Source of the DNA: Avena insularis
Taxonomy: Eukaryota > Streptophyta > Magnoliopsida > Poales > Poaceae
Length of the DNA: 64,000 nt
Reading direction: 5' to 3'
NCBI GenBank assembly: GCA_023614405.1
Contig: CM042685.1
Span: 238,431,661-238,495,660 of the forward strand
This document shows, piece after piece, positions 25,080-36,283 of the stretch. Each line of letters begins with the position of its first letter. The first letter of the stretch is position 1. The position numbers and the translations under genes were made by a program. Below the pieces are notes generated by a model. The model had not been told where the DNA came from. It did no database searches and saw only the letters and a program-made list of their open reading frames with translations.

Positions 25080-26800
25080 CGGGGTGGTATTAAAAACTTA
25101 AGTCATAGTCTTTGATAAGTTCTAGCCATCTTCTTTGTCTCATATTAATTTCCTTTTGGGTGAAGATATACTTCAAACTTTTGTGATCTGTGAACACTTC
25201 ACAATGCTTTCCCAAAAGATAGTGTCTCCATGTTTTGAGTGCATGGACAACAGAGGCTAACTCTAAATCATGAGTAGGATAGTTTACTTCATGAGTTTTG
25301 AGTTGTCTCGAGGCATATGCCACAACTTTACCGTCTTGCATAAGTACTGCACCCAAACCTTGATGAGATGCATCACAATAAACTTGGAAATCTTTTTCCA
25401 AATCTGGTAGACACAAGACTGGTGCTATCGCAAGTCTCTTCTTCAATTCCTCAAAGCTGAGTTCACAACCTTCAGACCAAGCAAACTTCTTGTCTTTCTT
25501 TAACAATTCAGTCATGGGCTTAGCTACCTTAGAGAAATTCTCAATGAACCTTCTGTAGTAACCTGCTAAGCCAAGGAAACTACGATCTTCTTTCACGGAC
25601 TTGGGAGATTCCCATTCAGTCACAGCTGAAACCTTAGCAGGATCAACTGCTACACCATCCTTTGTCATAACATGACCAAGAAATCCAACTTCCTCCAACC
25701 AGAACTCACACTTGCTGAATTTGGCATAAAGTTTATGCTCTCTTAATTTCTCAAGTATCAAACGTAAGTGTCCTTCATGTTCTTCTTTGCTCTTGGAGTA
25801 GACTAAGATGTCATCGATGAAAACGACAACAAATTTGTCAAGGAATTCCATGAACACCTTGTTCATCATATTCATGAAGTATGCTGGAGCATTTGTCAAG
25901 CCAAAAGGCATTACGGTGTACTCATGCAATCCATACCTTGTAGTGAATGTTGTTTTAGGTATGTCTTGTTCTCTTATCTTGAGTTGAAAATAGCCTGACC
26001 GGAGATCAATCTTTGAGAACACACATGCTCCTTCTAGCTGGTCAAACAAGTCATTGATTCTAGGCAAAGGGTATTTGTTCTTGATAGTCACCTCGTTGAG
26101 TGAAGGGTAATCTATGCATAACCTTTGACTTCTATCTTTCTTTTCCACGAACAAAACTGGGGCTCCCCAAGATGATGAACTTGGTTGAATAAATCCTTTC
26201 TGCAACTGCTCGCCCAGTTGCTTCTTGAGTTCTTTCAGTTCATCAACTGACATTTTATATGGTCTCTTTGCTATTGGTCCAGACCCTGGCACCAAATCTA
26301 TAAGAAATTCCACATCTCTATCAGGTGGCATTCCTGGTAATTCTTCCGGAAACACATCCGGATACTCACTCACAATTGGCACACTGTCCATGCTAACCCC
26401 CTTAAGAGAATTAAGCATACTCCTTTTTGCTTCAAAGTCGGTCTTGAATCTGATCCTTTTATTTCTGGAGTTGTGAGTGAGACGGTATGGTTGGCACAAT
26501 CTATCACTCCTTTGTACTTAGTCATCCAATCCATTCCCAGAATGACATCCAATCCTTGGGAGTTTAGAATTATCAAGTTAACGGGAAACTTATATTTCCC
26601 AAATTCTATGAATAGATCATGACATCCTGAATTCACCATCATTTCTCCACCAGGAGAACTTACTTTTATAGGACACCCAATAGTTTCTACCGGTAGTTCA
26701 TTTCTTTCAACAAATGCTCTTGATATGAATGAATGAGATGCACCAGTATCAAAGAGTACAAATGCTAGAATAGAATTGAGTCTGAACTTACCAGCAACAG
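25080..26800 (-). pseudogene. Gypsy D protease, reverse transcriptase and RNase H
   Basis: The protease active-site word DTGASHSF lies near 26,730-26,760. The frame 25,090-26,499 holds the whole [54 protein letters not shown] and the catalytic FIDD box near 25,815. RNase H follows with [10 protein letters not shown] and the DHKSLKY block. A frameshift near 26,400-26,500 separates protease from RT, and a stop at about 25,087 cuts RNase H from integrase. RT and RNase H catalytic residues are intact. Confidence 0.93.
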
Positions 26801-27732
26801 CATCAGGCTCCTCATAGACCTCCTCCACATTGATGTGGTTCACTTGTCCCTTCTGAAAAGGGTTGGGCTTGTTAGGTCCTTCAACTTTCTTTTCTGGGCA
26901 TTCATTTGCATAATGCCCCACCTTCTTGCATTTGAAGCATTCAACCTGACTGATGTCTCTCTTAACAGGCTGACTTCCACTTCCATTACCAATATGGTGG
27001 CTCTTATGTCCACTCTTGTGGTTCTTGTACTTGTCATTGTCATGACTATGGTGATGCTTGTTGTCATGACGGTTGTGGTTGTGGTGCTTGTTGAATTTCC
27101 CATGCTTGTGGGATCCTGAGCTTCCACTGTCATCATAATGAGATCGTTTGTGAGACGATCCCGAGCTGTGCTTGTCGGAGTGCTTCCTCTTTCTACTCTC
27201 AACTTGCTTCATTTTGTTCTCCAAAATAGCAGCCTTGTCACAGAGCGACTGATAAGTGGGAACATAGGCCACAACCAATTGCAGATTCAGCTCATCAGTC
27301 AAGCCTTCCAGAAAATTTTCCTTTCTCTTGGCATCGGTGTCAACTTCATCCGGTGCATAACGCGCCAGATTGTTTAACTCCTCAATGTATTCAGCCACGC
27401 TACGGTGGTGCTGCTTCAGATTGTGGAACTCTTTCTTTTTTAGACTCATCACTCCTGATGAGATATGAGCAGTGCGAAAGCCATCCTCAAAGATAGCCCA
27501 TGTCACTTCATCTATGGGAGTGGTGATCTGGAAGTTGTCCCACCAAGTGGCGGCTGGCCCTTCCAAAGAGATGTCTAAAATCTGACCTTTCAGCATCAGA
27601 CAGCATTAACACGTTACCAAGTCCTTGTTTACTGAGCGTAGCCAATCATTGGCCACCATGGGATCAGTCGTTCCTGAGAACTTTGCTGGCCTCAATCTCA
27701 AGAATCTGGTAAGCATATCAAAGCCCGGAGGG

Positions 27733-27764
<32 letters not shown>

Positions 27765-27908
27765 ATTGTTGTTGTTATTTTTTTGGTTCTGGATGAACGT
27801 TATCATCATCTACATCAGCTGTGTTTGAGCAGTCATCATTTGTTGCATTTCTGGAGTGATGTTGTTGTTGTTGTTGTTGGGGTTGGGGTTTGCACGACGG
27901 GGAGGCAT
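26801..27908 (-). pseudogene. Gypsy D gag
   Basis: It starts at ATG 27,908, right after CCACAG, and opens with a PPRR segment and two poly-Asn runs encoded by GTT-type microsatellites (27,734-27,778 and 27,860-27,880). The capsid region has FLRLRPAKFSG, ATWWDNFQ, KKKEFHNLKQ and AEYIEELNNLARY blocks, then a His/Lys-rich linker and a perfect CCHC knuckle (CFKCKKVGHYANEC) near 26,905-26,945. A TAG near 27,814 and several stops near 27,600 break the N-terminal part. Confidence 0.9.
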
Positions 27909-28137
27909 CTGTGGTTTGTTCAATAAATATAAGAATGAGATACCCATAGATGCTTTCATGCACATTACATCACATAAGCAAACACATAGCATGCAACACA
28001 AAGATAAGGGTTCAACAACAAGATAACAAGTTCACAAAGTAAAACACACAAGTTGCAAGCCATCCACATGTCGGATGGTCCAATAACAAGTTCTCAAATA
28101 ACAAGTACGATAATAAAAGATAAATGAGTAGTCAAAT

Positions 28138-28497
28138 CTACTCATCGGCATCAATCTCCTCCTCGACAAAGTTAAGACATGCGTTCTCCATCACGGTCTT
28201 GTTTTCCTCGATGCTAGTGGTCAAGGTCTCTATCTTGGCCTTGAGAGCCCTCTTCTGGGAACGAAGCCTCTCAATCACCGTCTGCTGATGCTCTAGCTCG
28301 AAGTCCTTGGACTGCAGTTCTTCAGTCATATCCCGGATCTTCTTGTTCCTATCCTGGACACGCTTCTCCTGAATCTTGAACTTCCCGTCCTGGGTCTCGA
28401 ACTTCGCCTCCATTTCCTTGACTATCTCGTCTTGCTGCGCGAAGAGCTTGTCCTTCTCGCTGGTTGCACTGGAGCTCATCATTGCCGAGCATGACAT
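28138..28497 (-). CDS. Gypsy D upstream ORF 3: coiled-coil protein
   Basis: 119 codons on the minus strand. From about residue 15 on, the sequence is almost entirely charged heptads (EKDKLFAQQDEIVKEMEAKF, then RLRSQKRALKAKIETL), predicting one long coiled coil, and it ends in an acidic tail. It lies between ORF 2 and gag in the element leader, where standard gypsy elements have no gene. No known domain is recognised. It could be the C-terminal exon of a single leader-encoded protein together with ORF 1 and ORF 2. Confidence 0.5.
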   Translation of the reverse strand: MSCSAMMSSSATSEKDKLFAQQDEIVKEMEAKFETQDGKFKIQEKRVQDRNKKIRDMTEELQSKDFELEHQQTVIERLRSQKRALKAKIETLTTSIEENKTVMENACLNFVEEEIDADE

Positions 28498-28638
28498 TGG
28501 TCCTGTCTGTCCACGTGCCTAATGAGAGACTCTAAGTCCGGAGGTACAGCGATCGGCTCTGCTGCGTCCCTCGAATCGCCCTCAAGTCGATGGACTCTCC
28601 ATCCTCATCATGTCTTCCAAGACGTGAAAGTGGGTACT

Positions 28639-28929
28639 CTAACCTGTCGGAGTGTCGCCTAGCGACGCCCCATCGATCCTCGTGATAACTACCTCAATGC
28701 CTCTCTCCTCATATCGTGCATAAGCTTGAAGAGGATGGCCTCCGAGTAGGCTCTGGCTCAAGGCCCGCTGGTTCACCTTGAAGCCCCAGAGGTCCTTCCT
28801 CTCAAACTTGGTGAGGGGATGCACCATGATGGTGGGAAGAGGGAGGTTGAGCAAAGTAGTAAGATCAACGATACGAGGACCAAAGCGGGTAACCTCGAAC
28901 TCCTCAACAGTGCTGATGGTAATAGGCAT
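28639..28929 (-). CDS. Gypsy D upstream ORF 2, unknown function
   Basis: 96 codons on the minus strand, starting at an ATG directly preceded by ACAAATAG after a T-rich tract, i.e. an apparent splice acceptor. The product has a hydrophobic/proline stretch (LLNLPLPTIMVHPLTKFERK) and no domain I recognise. Base composition resembles a genuine coding segment rather than the AT-rich spacers on either side. Confidence 0.45.
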   Translation of the reverse strand: MPITISTVEEFEVTRFGPRIVDLTTLLNLPLPTIMVHPLTKFERKDLWGFKVNQRALSQSLLGGHPLQAYARYEERGIEVVITRIDGASLGDTPTG

Positions 28930-29127
28930 CTATTTGTAAGATAGAAAAGTTAGAACAACACAAATCAAGATAAAACAAAAGACATAACATCACATACAAA
29001 TCCTTGGGAAGCAAAACACACAAGTCATGCATACATGAAACCATTACAACAACCAAGGTTCAATCTTATTTTAAGCAACATTTTGGAAAATAAGGTGATA
29101 GGTGGTGGTCCAACTAACGAAGTACGT

Positions 29128-29634
29128 TTACAATCCTATCTCATTGGATCTGTTGGCTAGCACAATGTTTCTAGAAGCAATCAGCCTATCCTGCTCACAT
29201 GATTCCATCACTAAGTCTATAATGTCTCCTCTTAAGGTTTGGTTGGTAGCTTCCAACTCTTGGGTATGTTCCTTCTCTTTCCTTAGATCATTTTGGAGGT
29301 TGAGCATTCTGCACTTGACTATATCACCAAGTTCTTTGATGGTCTTCCAAGCTGCATCCCTTGCTGATTCAAAGAATGTAGGGTGCACCACTGAATTGGT
29401 GAACATGCAGAATCCTTTTTCCTGATGGTTGTCTTCCTTGTTTTTATACAAATGAAGTTGCACCCACCAGTATTCCACTCCTTCATCCATCACTGGAAAA
29501 CCTTTGTACACAGCTGCACCTTGTATCTCTAATGCAACCATGAGGTCCTTGAGAGCCTTGGGGAATTCTGTCTCACACTCCAAAGTCATTGTCATGAGTG
29601 GTCCTTTCCTCACGGCTTCGTTGATGGAATTCAT
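29128..29634 (-). CDS. Gypsy D upstream ORF 1, unknown function
   Basis: 168 codons on the minus strand, the first ORF downstream of the primer binding site. Its ATG directly follows CTACTTGTAG after a pyrimidine-rich stretch, an apparent splice acceptor. The first two thirds look globular (EYWWVQLHLYKNKED, VVHPTFFESARDAAWKTIKE), and the last third is a predicted coiled coil (LRKEKEHTQELEATNQTLRG). The frame runs into GGATTGTAAACG, where a donor-like GTAAAC overlaps the stop. I do not recognise the family; it is not gag. Confidence 0.5.
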   Translation of the reverse strand: MNSINEAVRKGPLMTMTLECETEFPKALKDLMVALEIQGAAVYKGFPVMDEGVEYWWVQLHLYKNKEDNHQEKGFCMFTNSVVHPTFFESARDAAWKTIKELGDIVKCRMLNLQNDLRKEKEHTQELEATNQTLRGDIIDLVMESCEQDRLIASRNIVLANRSNEIGL

Positions 29635-29761
29635 CTACAAGTAGAGATGAGAGAGAAGATTAGAAAAGTTTACGAGAAGAATAGACAAGTGTAGAAGTAG
29701 TTGAAATTTTTTCCTTAGTGGTTTCCAATCCTAGGGTCATAATCCTACACAGCAACATGTT

Positions 29762-29774
29762 GCTCTCGATACCA
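29762..29774 (-). other. Primer binding site of gypsy D
   Basis: Minus-strand TGGTATCGAGAGC, two bases inside the 5' LTR. It is a one-insertion variant of the usual TGGTATCAGAGC. Confidence 0.75.
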
Positions 29775-29776
29775 TC

Positions 29777-32700
29777 TGTAAGATCCCTCCGTTATAAAGG
29801 AAAAGGATCCCTATGATTGCAATTCTAGTCCCTGGATCATTGCTAGCATCCACAGTTTAAGATGAAGTACACAGATACAAAGGTCATTTATTACATCCAT
29901 TCTAGAGATAAATATAGTCTTTACAACTCAAGGCCACAGGCCTAATACAAGAGTTTGAATAAGTAAATGAAAATAAGTCTTCATCTTCATGTGCCACAGG
30001 CAAACATGTTGAGTGTAGACTCATGACACCTAATCCTCATCAGAGTAACCTGCAACATCACAAGTTACAGGCACAGTGGGTCAATACTTTGGAATAGTAT
30101 TGGCAAGTGATACCTTAGTAAAATTTAGGTGGACTATATTACTATATGCAATTTGGCTAAGTGTAGCTTGGCTTGCTTTGCTCAAAATAGGTTTTTCCTA
30201 TTAGTTGAAATCACTAAGTTTTTCTTTGTCAAAACTTTTCCCAAGGAACCACCAATAGACATTGAGGTCCTTCACCCTTGTTCACCCACAAGTTTTTACT
30301 TAGAAGTTGGAGTGATGAGATTCTTGATAGCTTCCATGTCTTGATGCTCAAGTTGTCCATTGCCATGGACTTGGCTAAGTACTTAGATTTTTCCATCTGC
30401 AGAGGTTGTGCACTTTCCCCACCAGACTTGGTTTCACCAAGACAGGACCTTTCAGAAGCCTTCCCTTAGACCAAATGGACGCGTTCCATCCTATCATTCT
30501 CACTACCACCAACTGTCCAAATGGCTAAGTTCTAGCAACCTATGTGATCCAGGCAGAGCCCATATTGCCAAGTGGCTGCACTAGAAGCTTCTCAACACTT
30601 GGCCTCTAAAATCCCTTTGTTCCTGGGTGGCTTTCCACAAGTGAGATACACAAGGTAAACCATAGCCATGGGCCGTGTGTAACCACTCAACCAAAACCAC
30701 CAATCAAGTCCCTTTCCACCTAGGTGATTTATTGACTTAGTTGTTTTATTAAGAAAAACATAAGTCCAAAGACTTAGAAATATTTTCATCATATCATGTA
30801 TATATCACCAACCCTTGTTTTCTACTAGCTAGGCTAAGCATGGCATAGATAGTAACTTAACTTAGAAATTTCCTAGCAATTCTACAACTACTTAGGATTT
30901 CCCAGCATGGCATTTGGCAAAAATAGTAACATGCAAGACTTAGCAAAATATTTCTAATGCTTGTATAAAAATATAGGGATAGAAATATTCATGAAGTACC
31001 ACTTTCCCTTGGTAGTTGGGAGAGTAGCATTCTTCACAATCACAATCACTAGCACCAAAGTCTACACAAAGAATATAGCCACAATCACATACAAGACATA
31101 TTCAATCAAAAAAAAATATGCATGCATGCAAGATGCTAAGTGATGATTTTTAAAGCTCAACCAAGCAAGTGCATAGTACTGAATTCTAAACAAGTCCAAA
31201 CTTTGCCAAACCAAATTTTAGTTAATACTAAAACAACTCCTAAACAATTCATATGACTAAATAAGCCCTACACATGTTTTTGCAAAAGAAACCATTTTAA
31301 CAGAAGCTAAACATTAAACACATTGCATATTTAGAAAGGGCTTGTCTTCCTGATTCCAACGGTATAAAAATTGCCAAAATCTAACGTGGGAATCAAAAGT
31401 TACAAACAAAACAAATTTGAACTAAAATCTGATTCAAAATCTGTTTTAAATCTAACTCACTGCCACGCGGCGCTATCCTATTGGCGCGTACCTCTTTGCA
31501 CGGATCGGTCGACGCAGATCGTTGGATTTAAGTGATCGCGTACGGCTCAGATCTAACGTACCGTTTCGTTAAGTGATTCTATCGTACGCGTTGGATCTAG
31601 ATCCAACGGCTCTTGATCAAACGACCAAGGTTTGGCATACGGCGGCAATGAGCGGCGAGCGCCGCTGGCGATGCGTGCGGCGTTCTAGGTCGCCCGGGGA
31701 GGGGAGAGGATGCTTACCAGAACCGCCGTGACGAGGTGAAGCTCAACGTGGCGGTGGCTTTGCAAAGGCGACGGGTCGCTTGGAGATTCCTCACCGAGTT
31801 CGCGAACGCGGGTGCGGCGTCGGCCGACGCTGGCGAAGATACGATCGCGCCAAGGCAAAATAAGAAGTTAGATGCGCGGAGTGATGCTGGTCATGTGAGT
31901 GTCAAAGAGAGGACAAGGTGCAATGAACTAACCAGGAAGGTTCGCGGAGTTGGAGACGGCGCCGGATTCTCGGTGCTCGTCAAGTCAAGCTCGGATCACA
32001 AACAGACAAGCAAAGGAGATCGAGGAGGTGCGCGAGGAGCGCGGTTGCTCGTATGAACCAGAGAGGAAGGCGACGAGGTTTACCAGAATTGGTCGCGAGC
32101 AGGTTCTCGCGCGGCGCAGAGCTTAACACTGGCACTGGTGGCGAGAAGGGTGTGCAAGTGGGGAAATGACCGAGGGGAGAGGTTCTTATACCGAGCTGCG
32201 TGGAGTTACTCAAGGAATCAATGGGAATCAACGCGGCAAAGGATCAAGGGCGAGTAACGGCGGGCGCGAGCAAGGCGCTGATCGATTTGAAGACGACGAC
32301 GCGGTCACGGGTCCACTTGTCAGCGAAATAAACAGAGGGGAGGTGGGGTCCTGGCGTCAGCGACTCCGCGGGTGCTTCTGCGCGTGAGAGAGAGAGGGGG
32401 GACCCGGGTGGGCTAGTTGGGCTGGATCTGTTGTTGGGCTCAAATCCTGGCGCCGGCCCTTTTCTATTTCCTTCCTCTTTTTCTTTTTCTGTTTTGATTT
32501 TCTGGATTGATTTTCAAAAGCTTTTGAATTCAAACTTTTCCAGGATTTTGCAGTGTGCAACAGTCACAAATCTTGGCATAAAACCATGTGGTCACTTTGA
32601 ATTGGCTTGGTCATTTGGAAAAAAATAAAATAAACAGTGCCATAGCACTTTGTTTTATATTGTTTTTGAAATTGGTTTTCAATTGCATTTGCTTTGAAAT

Positions 32701-32939
32701 TTTTGGTTTAAACCTTAGCAATCAAGCAATTCATTCAGAAACAACAAGGCACAAGGTTTGGTCTCAAGAACAACAACCTCTCATGGAGAGAGTAGCATTT
32801 GTTTTCAAATGATGATCACATAAAATAATGAGCTCATATGCTCCTGTTTTTGAATTGTTTTGTTTGTAATGAATCCTATATGATCATGGATGCATGGATG
32901 ATATGCATGAGTTTGAAACATGATTTTAGGGATGTTACA
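29777..32939 (-). repeat. 5' LTR of gypsy D
   Basis: Runs from TGTAAGATCCC to GGGATGTTACA. Partner of 20,236-23,440; relative to it, the GC-rich block near 31,630-32,290 has many small deletions. Confidence 0.93.
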
Positions 32940-32944
32940 ACTTC
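32940..32944 (+). repeat. Right target-site duplication of gypsy D (ACTTC)
   Basis: ACTTC immediately after the LTR end; Copia C coding resumes to the right of it. Confidence 0.92.
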
Positions 32945-34584
32945 TTTCAAGAGAAACTCCTTCTCTAGAAAGGATCCATTCTTGGCAACAAAGATTTTGC
33001 CCTCGGATCTATGATAGAAGGTATACCCAATAGTTTCCTTCGGGTATCCTATGAAGACGCATTTTCTGCTTTGGGTTCAAGCTTGTCGGGCTGTAACTTC
33101 TTTACATAAGCTTCGCAACCCCAAACTTTAAGGAACGACAATTTAGGTTTCTTCCCAAACCATAATTCATACGGTGTCGTTTCAACGGATTTAGATGGTT
33201 CCCTATTTAAAGTGAATGCGGCTATTTCTAATGCATAACCCCAAAATGATAGCGGTAAATCTGTAAGTGACATCATAGAACGAACCATATCTAAGAGAGT
33301 TTTATTACGACGTTCGGACACACCATTATGTTGTGGTGTTCCCGGCGGTGTCAATTGTGAAAGTATTCCGCATTTCTTCAAATGCTCGCCAAACTCGTAA
33401 CTTAGATATTCACCTCCACGATCAGATCGTAGAAATTTAATATTCTTGTTACGTTGATTCTCTACCTCACTTTGAAATTCCTTAAACTTCTCGAAAGTTT
33501 TGGACTTATGTTTCATGAAATAGATATACCCATATCTACTCAAATCATCCGTGAAGGTAAGAACATAACGATAACCACCGCACGATGCTACACTCATTGG
33601 GCCACACACATCGGTATGTATGATTTCCAATAAGTCTGTAGCTCGCTCCATCATACCAGAAAATGGAGACTTAGTCATTTTACCCATCAGACATGCTTCG
33701 CATCTTTCAAGTGATTCGAAATCAAGTGATTCAAGAAGTCCATCGGAATGGAGTTTCTTCATACGCTTCACTCCAATATGACCAAGACGACAGTGCCACA
33801 TATAGGTCGTGTTATCGCTCAATTTCAAACATTTAGTTTCAATGTTATTAATATGTGTATTTCCACAATCGAGATTCAATAAGAATAGACCATCTATCAA
33901 AGGTGCATGTGCATAAAACATATTACTCATATAAATCGAACAACCATTATTCTTGGACTTAAACAAGTAACCGTCTCGCAATATAATGTTCATGCTCAAC
34001 GTAGGCACCAAATAACAATTATTTAAGTATAAAACTAATCCCGATGGTAGATGAATAGGTAGCGTGCCAACCGCGATCACATCAACCTTTGATCCATTTC
34101 CAACGTGCATCGTCACTTCGTTCTTCGCTAGTTTCCATCTATTCTGTAGCACCTGTTTCGAGTTACAAATGTGAGCAACCGAACCAATATCAAATACCCA
34201 TGCACTACTAATATTACTAGTGAGATACACATCAATAACATGTATATCGAATATTCCTTTCTTCTTGGTGTTGCCGTTCTTCAAATCCGCCAAGTACTTA
34301 GGGCAATTCTGCTTCCAGTGACCTTCTCCCTTGCAGTAAAAGCACTCAGTATCAGCCTTAGGCCCAACCTTGGTCTTCTTCGCCGGCGTAATAACTTTCT
34401 TACCGCCCTTCTTGAAGTTTCGCTTTTTCTTAGACTTGCCTTGCTTCTTGAATTTGGTGGTCTTATTGACCAACAACACTTGGTGCTCTTTCTTGATCTC
34501 CACTTCTGCAGACTTTAACATGGAGAAGAGTTCAGGCAATGACTTGTCCATGTTTTGCATATTGTAGTTCATCACAAAGTTCAT
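32945..34584 (-). pseudogene. Copia C gag C-terminus, protease and integrase
   Basis: A 511-codon open frame (33,049-34,584). It holds a gag zinc knuckle (CFYCKGEGHWKQNC, residues 81-94) and a protease site that reads FDIGS (residues 131-135) where an active Copia protease has D-T/S-G, so the active site is altered. It also has an HHCC integrase zinc region (HCRLGH ... CEACLMGK) and the integrase core with HTDVCGP, RSDRGGEY and VSERRN. Its apparent first Met at 34,584 is not a start: the preceding codon is a stop that splits gag. The C-terminal link to RT is interrupted by gypsy D. Confidence 0.92.
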
Positions 34585-35094
34585 TTAACTTGGTGGTAGT
34601 GATTGGAGGACACAGTGAATCCCCAAAGCATTAGGAATCACTATACCCAAGCATTGAGGCTTGCTTGTGTGCCCAGACATCTTAATCACATGCTCACTGA
34701 CGGAGCTGCCCTCTTCCATCTTGCAGTTAAAGAACTTTTCAGAAGCGTCATAACTCTCAACTGCCGCGTGAGCCTCAAATATCATTTTGGGTTCACGGAC
34801 AATATCATGTGGGTCATGGTTCTCAAACCTTTTCTGAAGCTCCGATTCCAAACCATACAAGATAGCACACTGAACTGTGGAGTACTGATTCTTCCGAGCA
34901 AGGAAAACATTCTTTACCTCATCGGTAGAATCAGCTGCAGGTGGGTCACCCAGCGGTGCATCCAGCACATAGGTCAAATTACCAGCATTGAGGACAATCC
35001 TCAAATTGCGGAACCAATCCACGAAGTTGCTACCATTGTTTTTCAACTTTTCTTTCTCTAGGAACGCATTAAAATTGATGGTAGGGGCCGCCAT
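34585..35094 (-). pseudogene. Copia C gag N-terminal part
   Basis: Starts at ATG 35,094 (AAPTINFNAFLEKEKLKNNG). It carries the Copia gag pattern with NFVDWFRNLRIVLNAG, a Pro-rich turn and the EMIFEAHA-like and MEEGSSVSEHVIKMSG-like blocks. A stop at 34,585-34,587 ends it and a frame change appears near 34,660. It belongs directly upstream of the 33,049-34,584 frame. Confidence 0.85.
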
Positions 35095-36270
35095 TGATCT
35101 ACAACATATTTGCAATAGTTTAGACTAAGTTTATGACAAATTGAGTTCTAATTAATAGTTAAATTAATCTAGGTGAACTCCCACTCAAAACAATATCCCT
35201 CGCATTGTTTTAGTGATCACACGAACCAAATCCACCACATCAAAACCGATCATCACGAGAGTTAATGTAGCTTCAATGGCGAACAATCAACATGTTCATC
35301 ATATCTACTATATGACTCATGCTTTACCTTTTGGTGATCCGTGTTTCGAGACCATGTCTGTACATGCTAGACTCGTCAAGATCAAACCTTAGCTTCCACA
35401 TGAACAAATCTGGCTTGCTCACGTTGTATACACTCGCAGAATTTAACACACTCGATCATCACGTGGTGCTTCGAAACAACGAGCTTTAGCAACGGTGCTT
35501 ACTAAGGATGAACACTTTAAAACTTGAAATTTTGTGCTTGAGGGATCATCTTATAATGCTACCGTCGCGAACTAAGCAATACAAGATGCATAAAAGGATT
35601 AACATCACATGCAATTCATAATATGTGATATGATATAGCCTTTCTTCTTGTGCTTCCGATCTCCATCTTCAAGCACGAACATGATCTCCATCATCACCGG
35701 TTTGGCGTCAAGGTCAATGGCGCCGCTTCATGGTTGTCGTCCACCAGCATCAACTATTACAACTACTTTGAATAGACACGCAGGTCTTAACGGAATTAAA
35801 ATACAACCATATGGCTCCTGCCGATTGCCGACTTACAATAAGGAACATTGCATACATCATATATAATCACAATCATGGCCATATCACATCACAACACACC
35901 CCTGCAAAAAAAGTTAGACGCCTCTAGTTTTCTTTGCATGTTTTACGTGGTTTGGGGCTTTCAATAAGTGTGGTTATAACTTACGAACAAGAACCACAAT
36001 GTTGATACTAGTATTGTTAATCACCCATTCTAAATTGAATCTTAACTATGTTGGGAGAAACAGGCACCCGCAAAGCCACTTATGCAATACAAGTTGCATG
36101 TCAAGCATGGAGCAAGTCTCATGAACGATGTCATGTAAGGTTAGCCTGGGCCGCTTCATCCCACCATCCCGCAAGATGCAAAGTACACAAGAAGCAATCA
36201 ACAACAAAAGCATCAATGCCCACAATGACCATTGTGTTCTACTCGTGCAAAAGATCTACATATAGACACG
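35095..36270 (-). other. Copia C untranslated leader
   Basis: About 1.2 kb between the primer binding site and gag, with only short frames; long gag leaders are usual in BARE/WIS-type elements. GTTGTAG four bases before the gag ATG could be a splice acceptor. Confidence 0.7.
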
Positions 36271-36282
36271 GCTCTGATACCA
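36271..36282 (-). other. Primer binding site of Copia C
   Basis: Minus-strand TGGTATCAGAGC one base inside the right LTR (initiator tRNA-Met match); fixes the right LTR as the 5' LTR. Confidence 0.9.
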
Positions 36283-36283
36283 C

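Larger units (their letters stand above)
20236..32939 (-). mobile_element. Gypsy D: complete minus-strand chromovirus-type retrotransposon
   Basis: A structurally complete 12.7 kb element with two LTRs of 3205 and 3163 bp, 5 bp duplications, a primer binding site beside the right LTR and a polypurine tract beside the left one. On the minus strand it reads: three small ORFs upstream, then gag, protease, RT, RNase H, integrase and a chromodomain-like C-terminus. The chromodomain and long LTR place it with the Tekay/Del chromoviruses. Stops and frameshifts break every domain junction, so it is not autonomous. It is the youngest insertion in the nest by position. Confidence 0.93.

Noticed and set aside
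27720..27890. GTT/TTG repeat array, briefly considered as a CRISPR-like or satellite array
   Set aside because: It is a simple trinucleotide run encoding poly-Asn in gag; there are no spacers.
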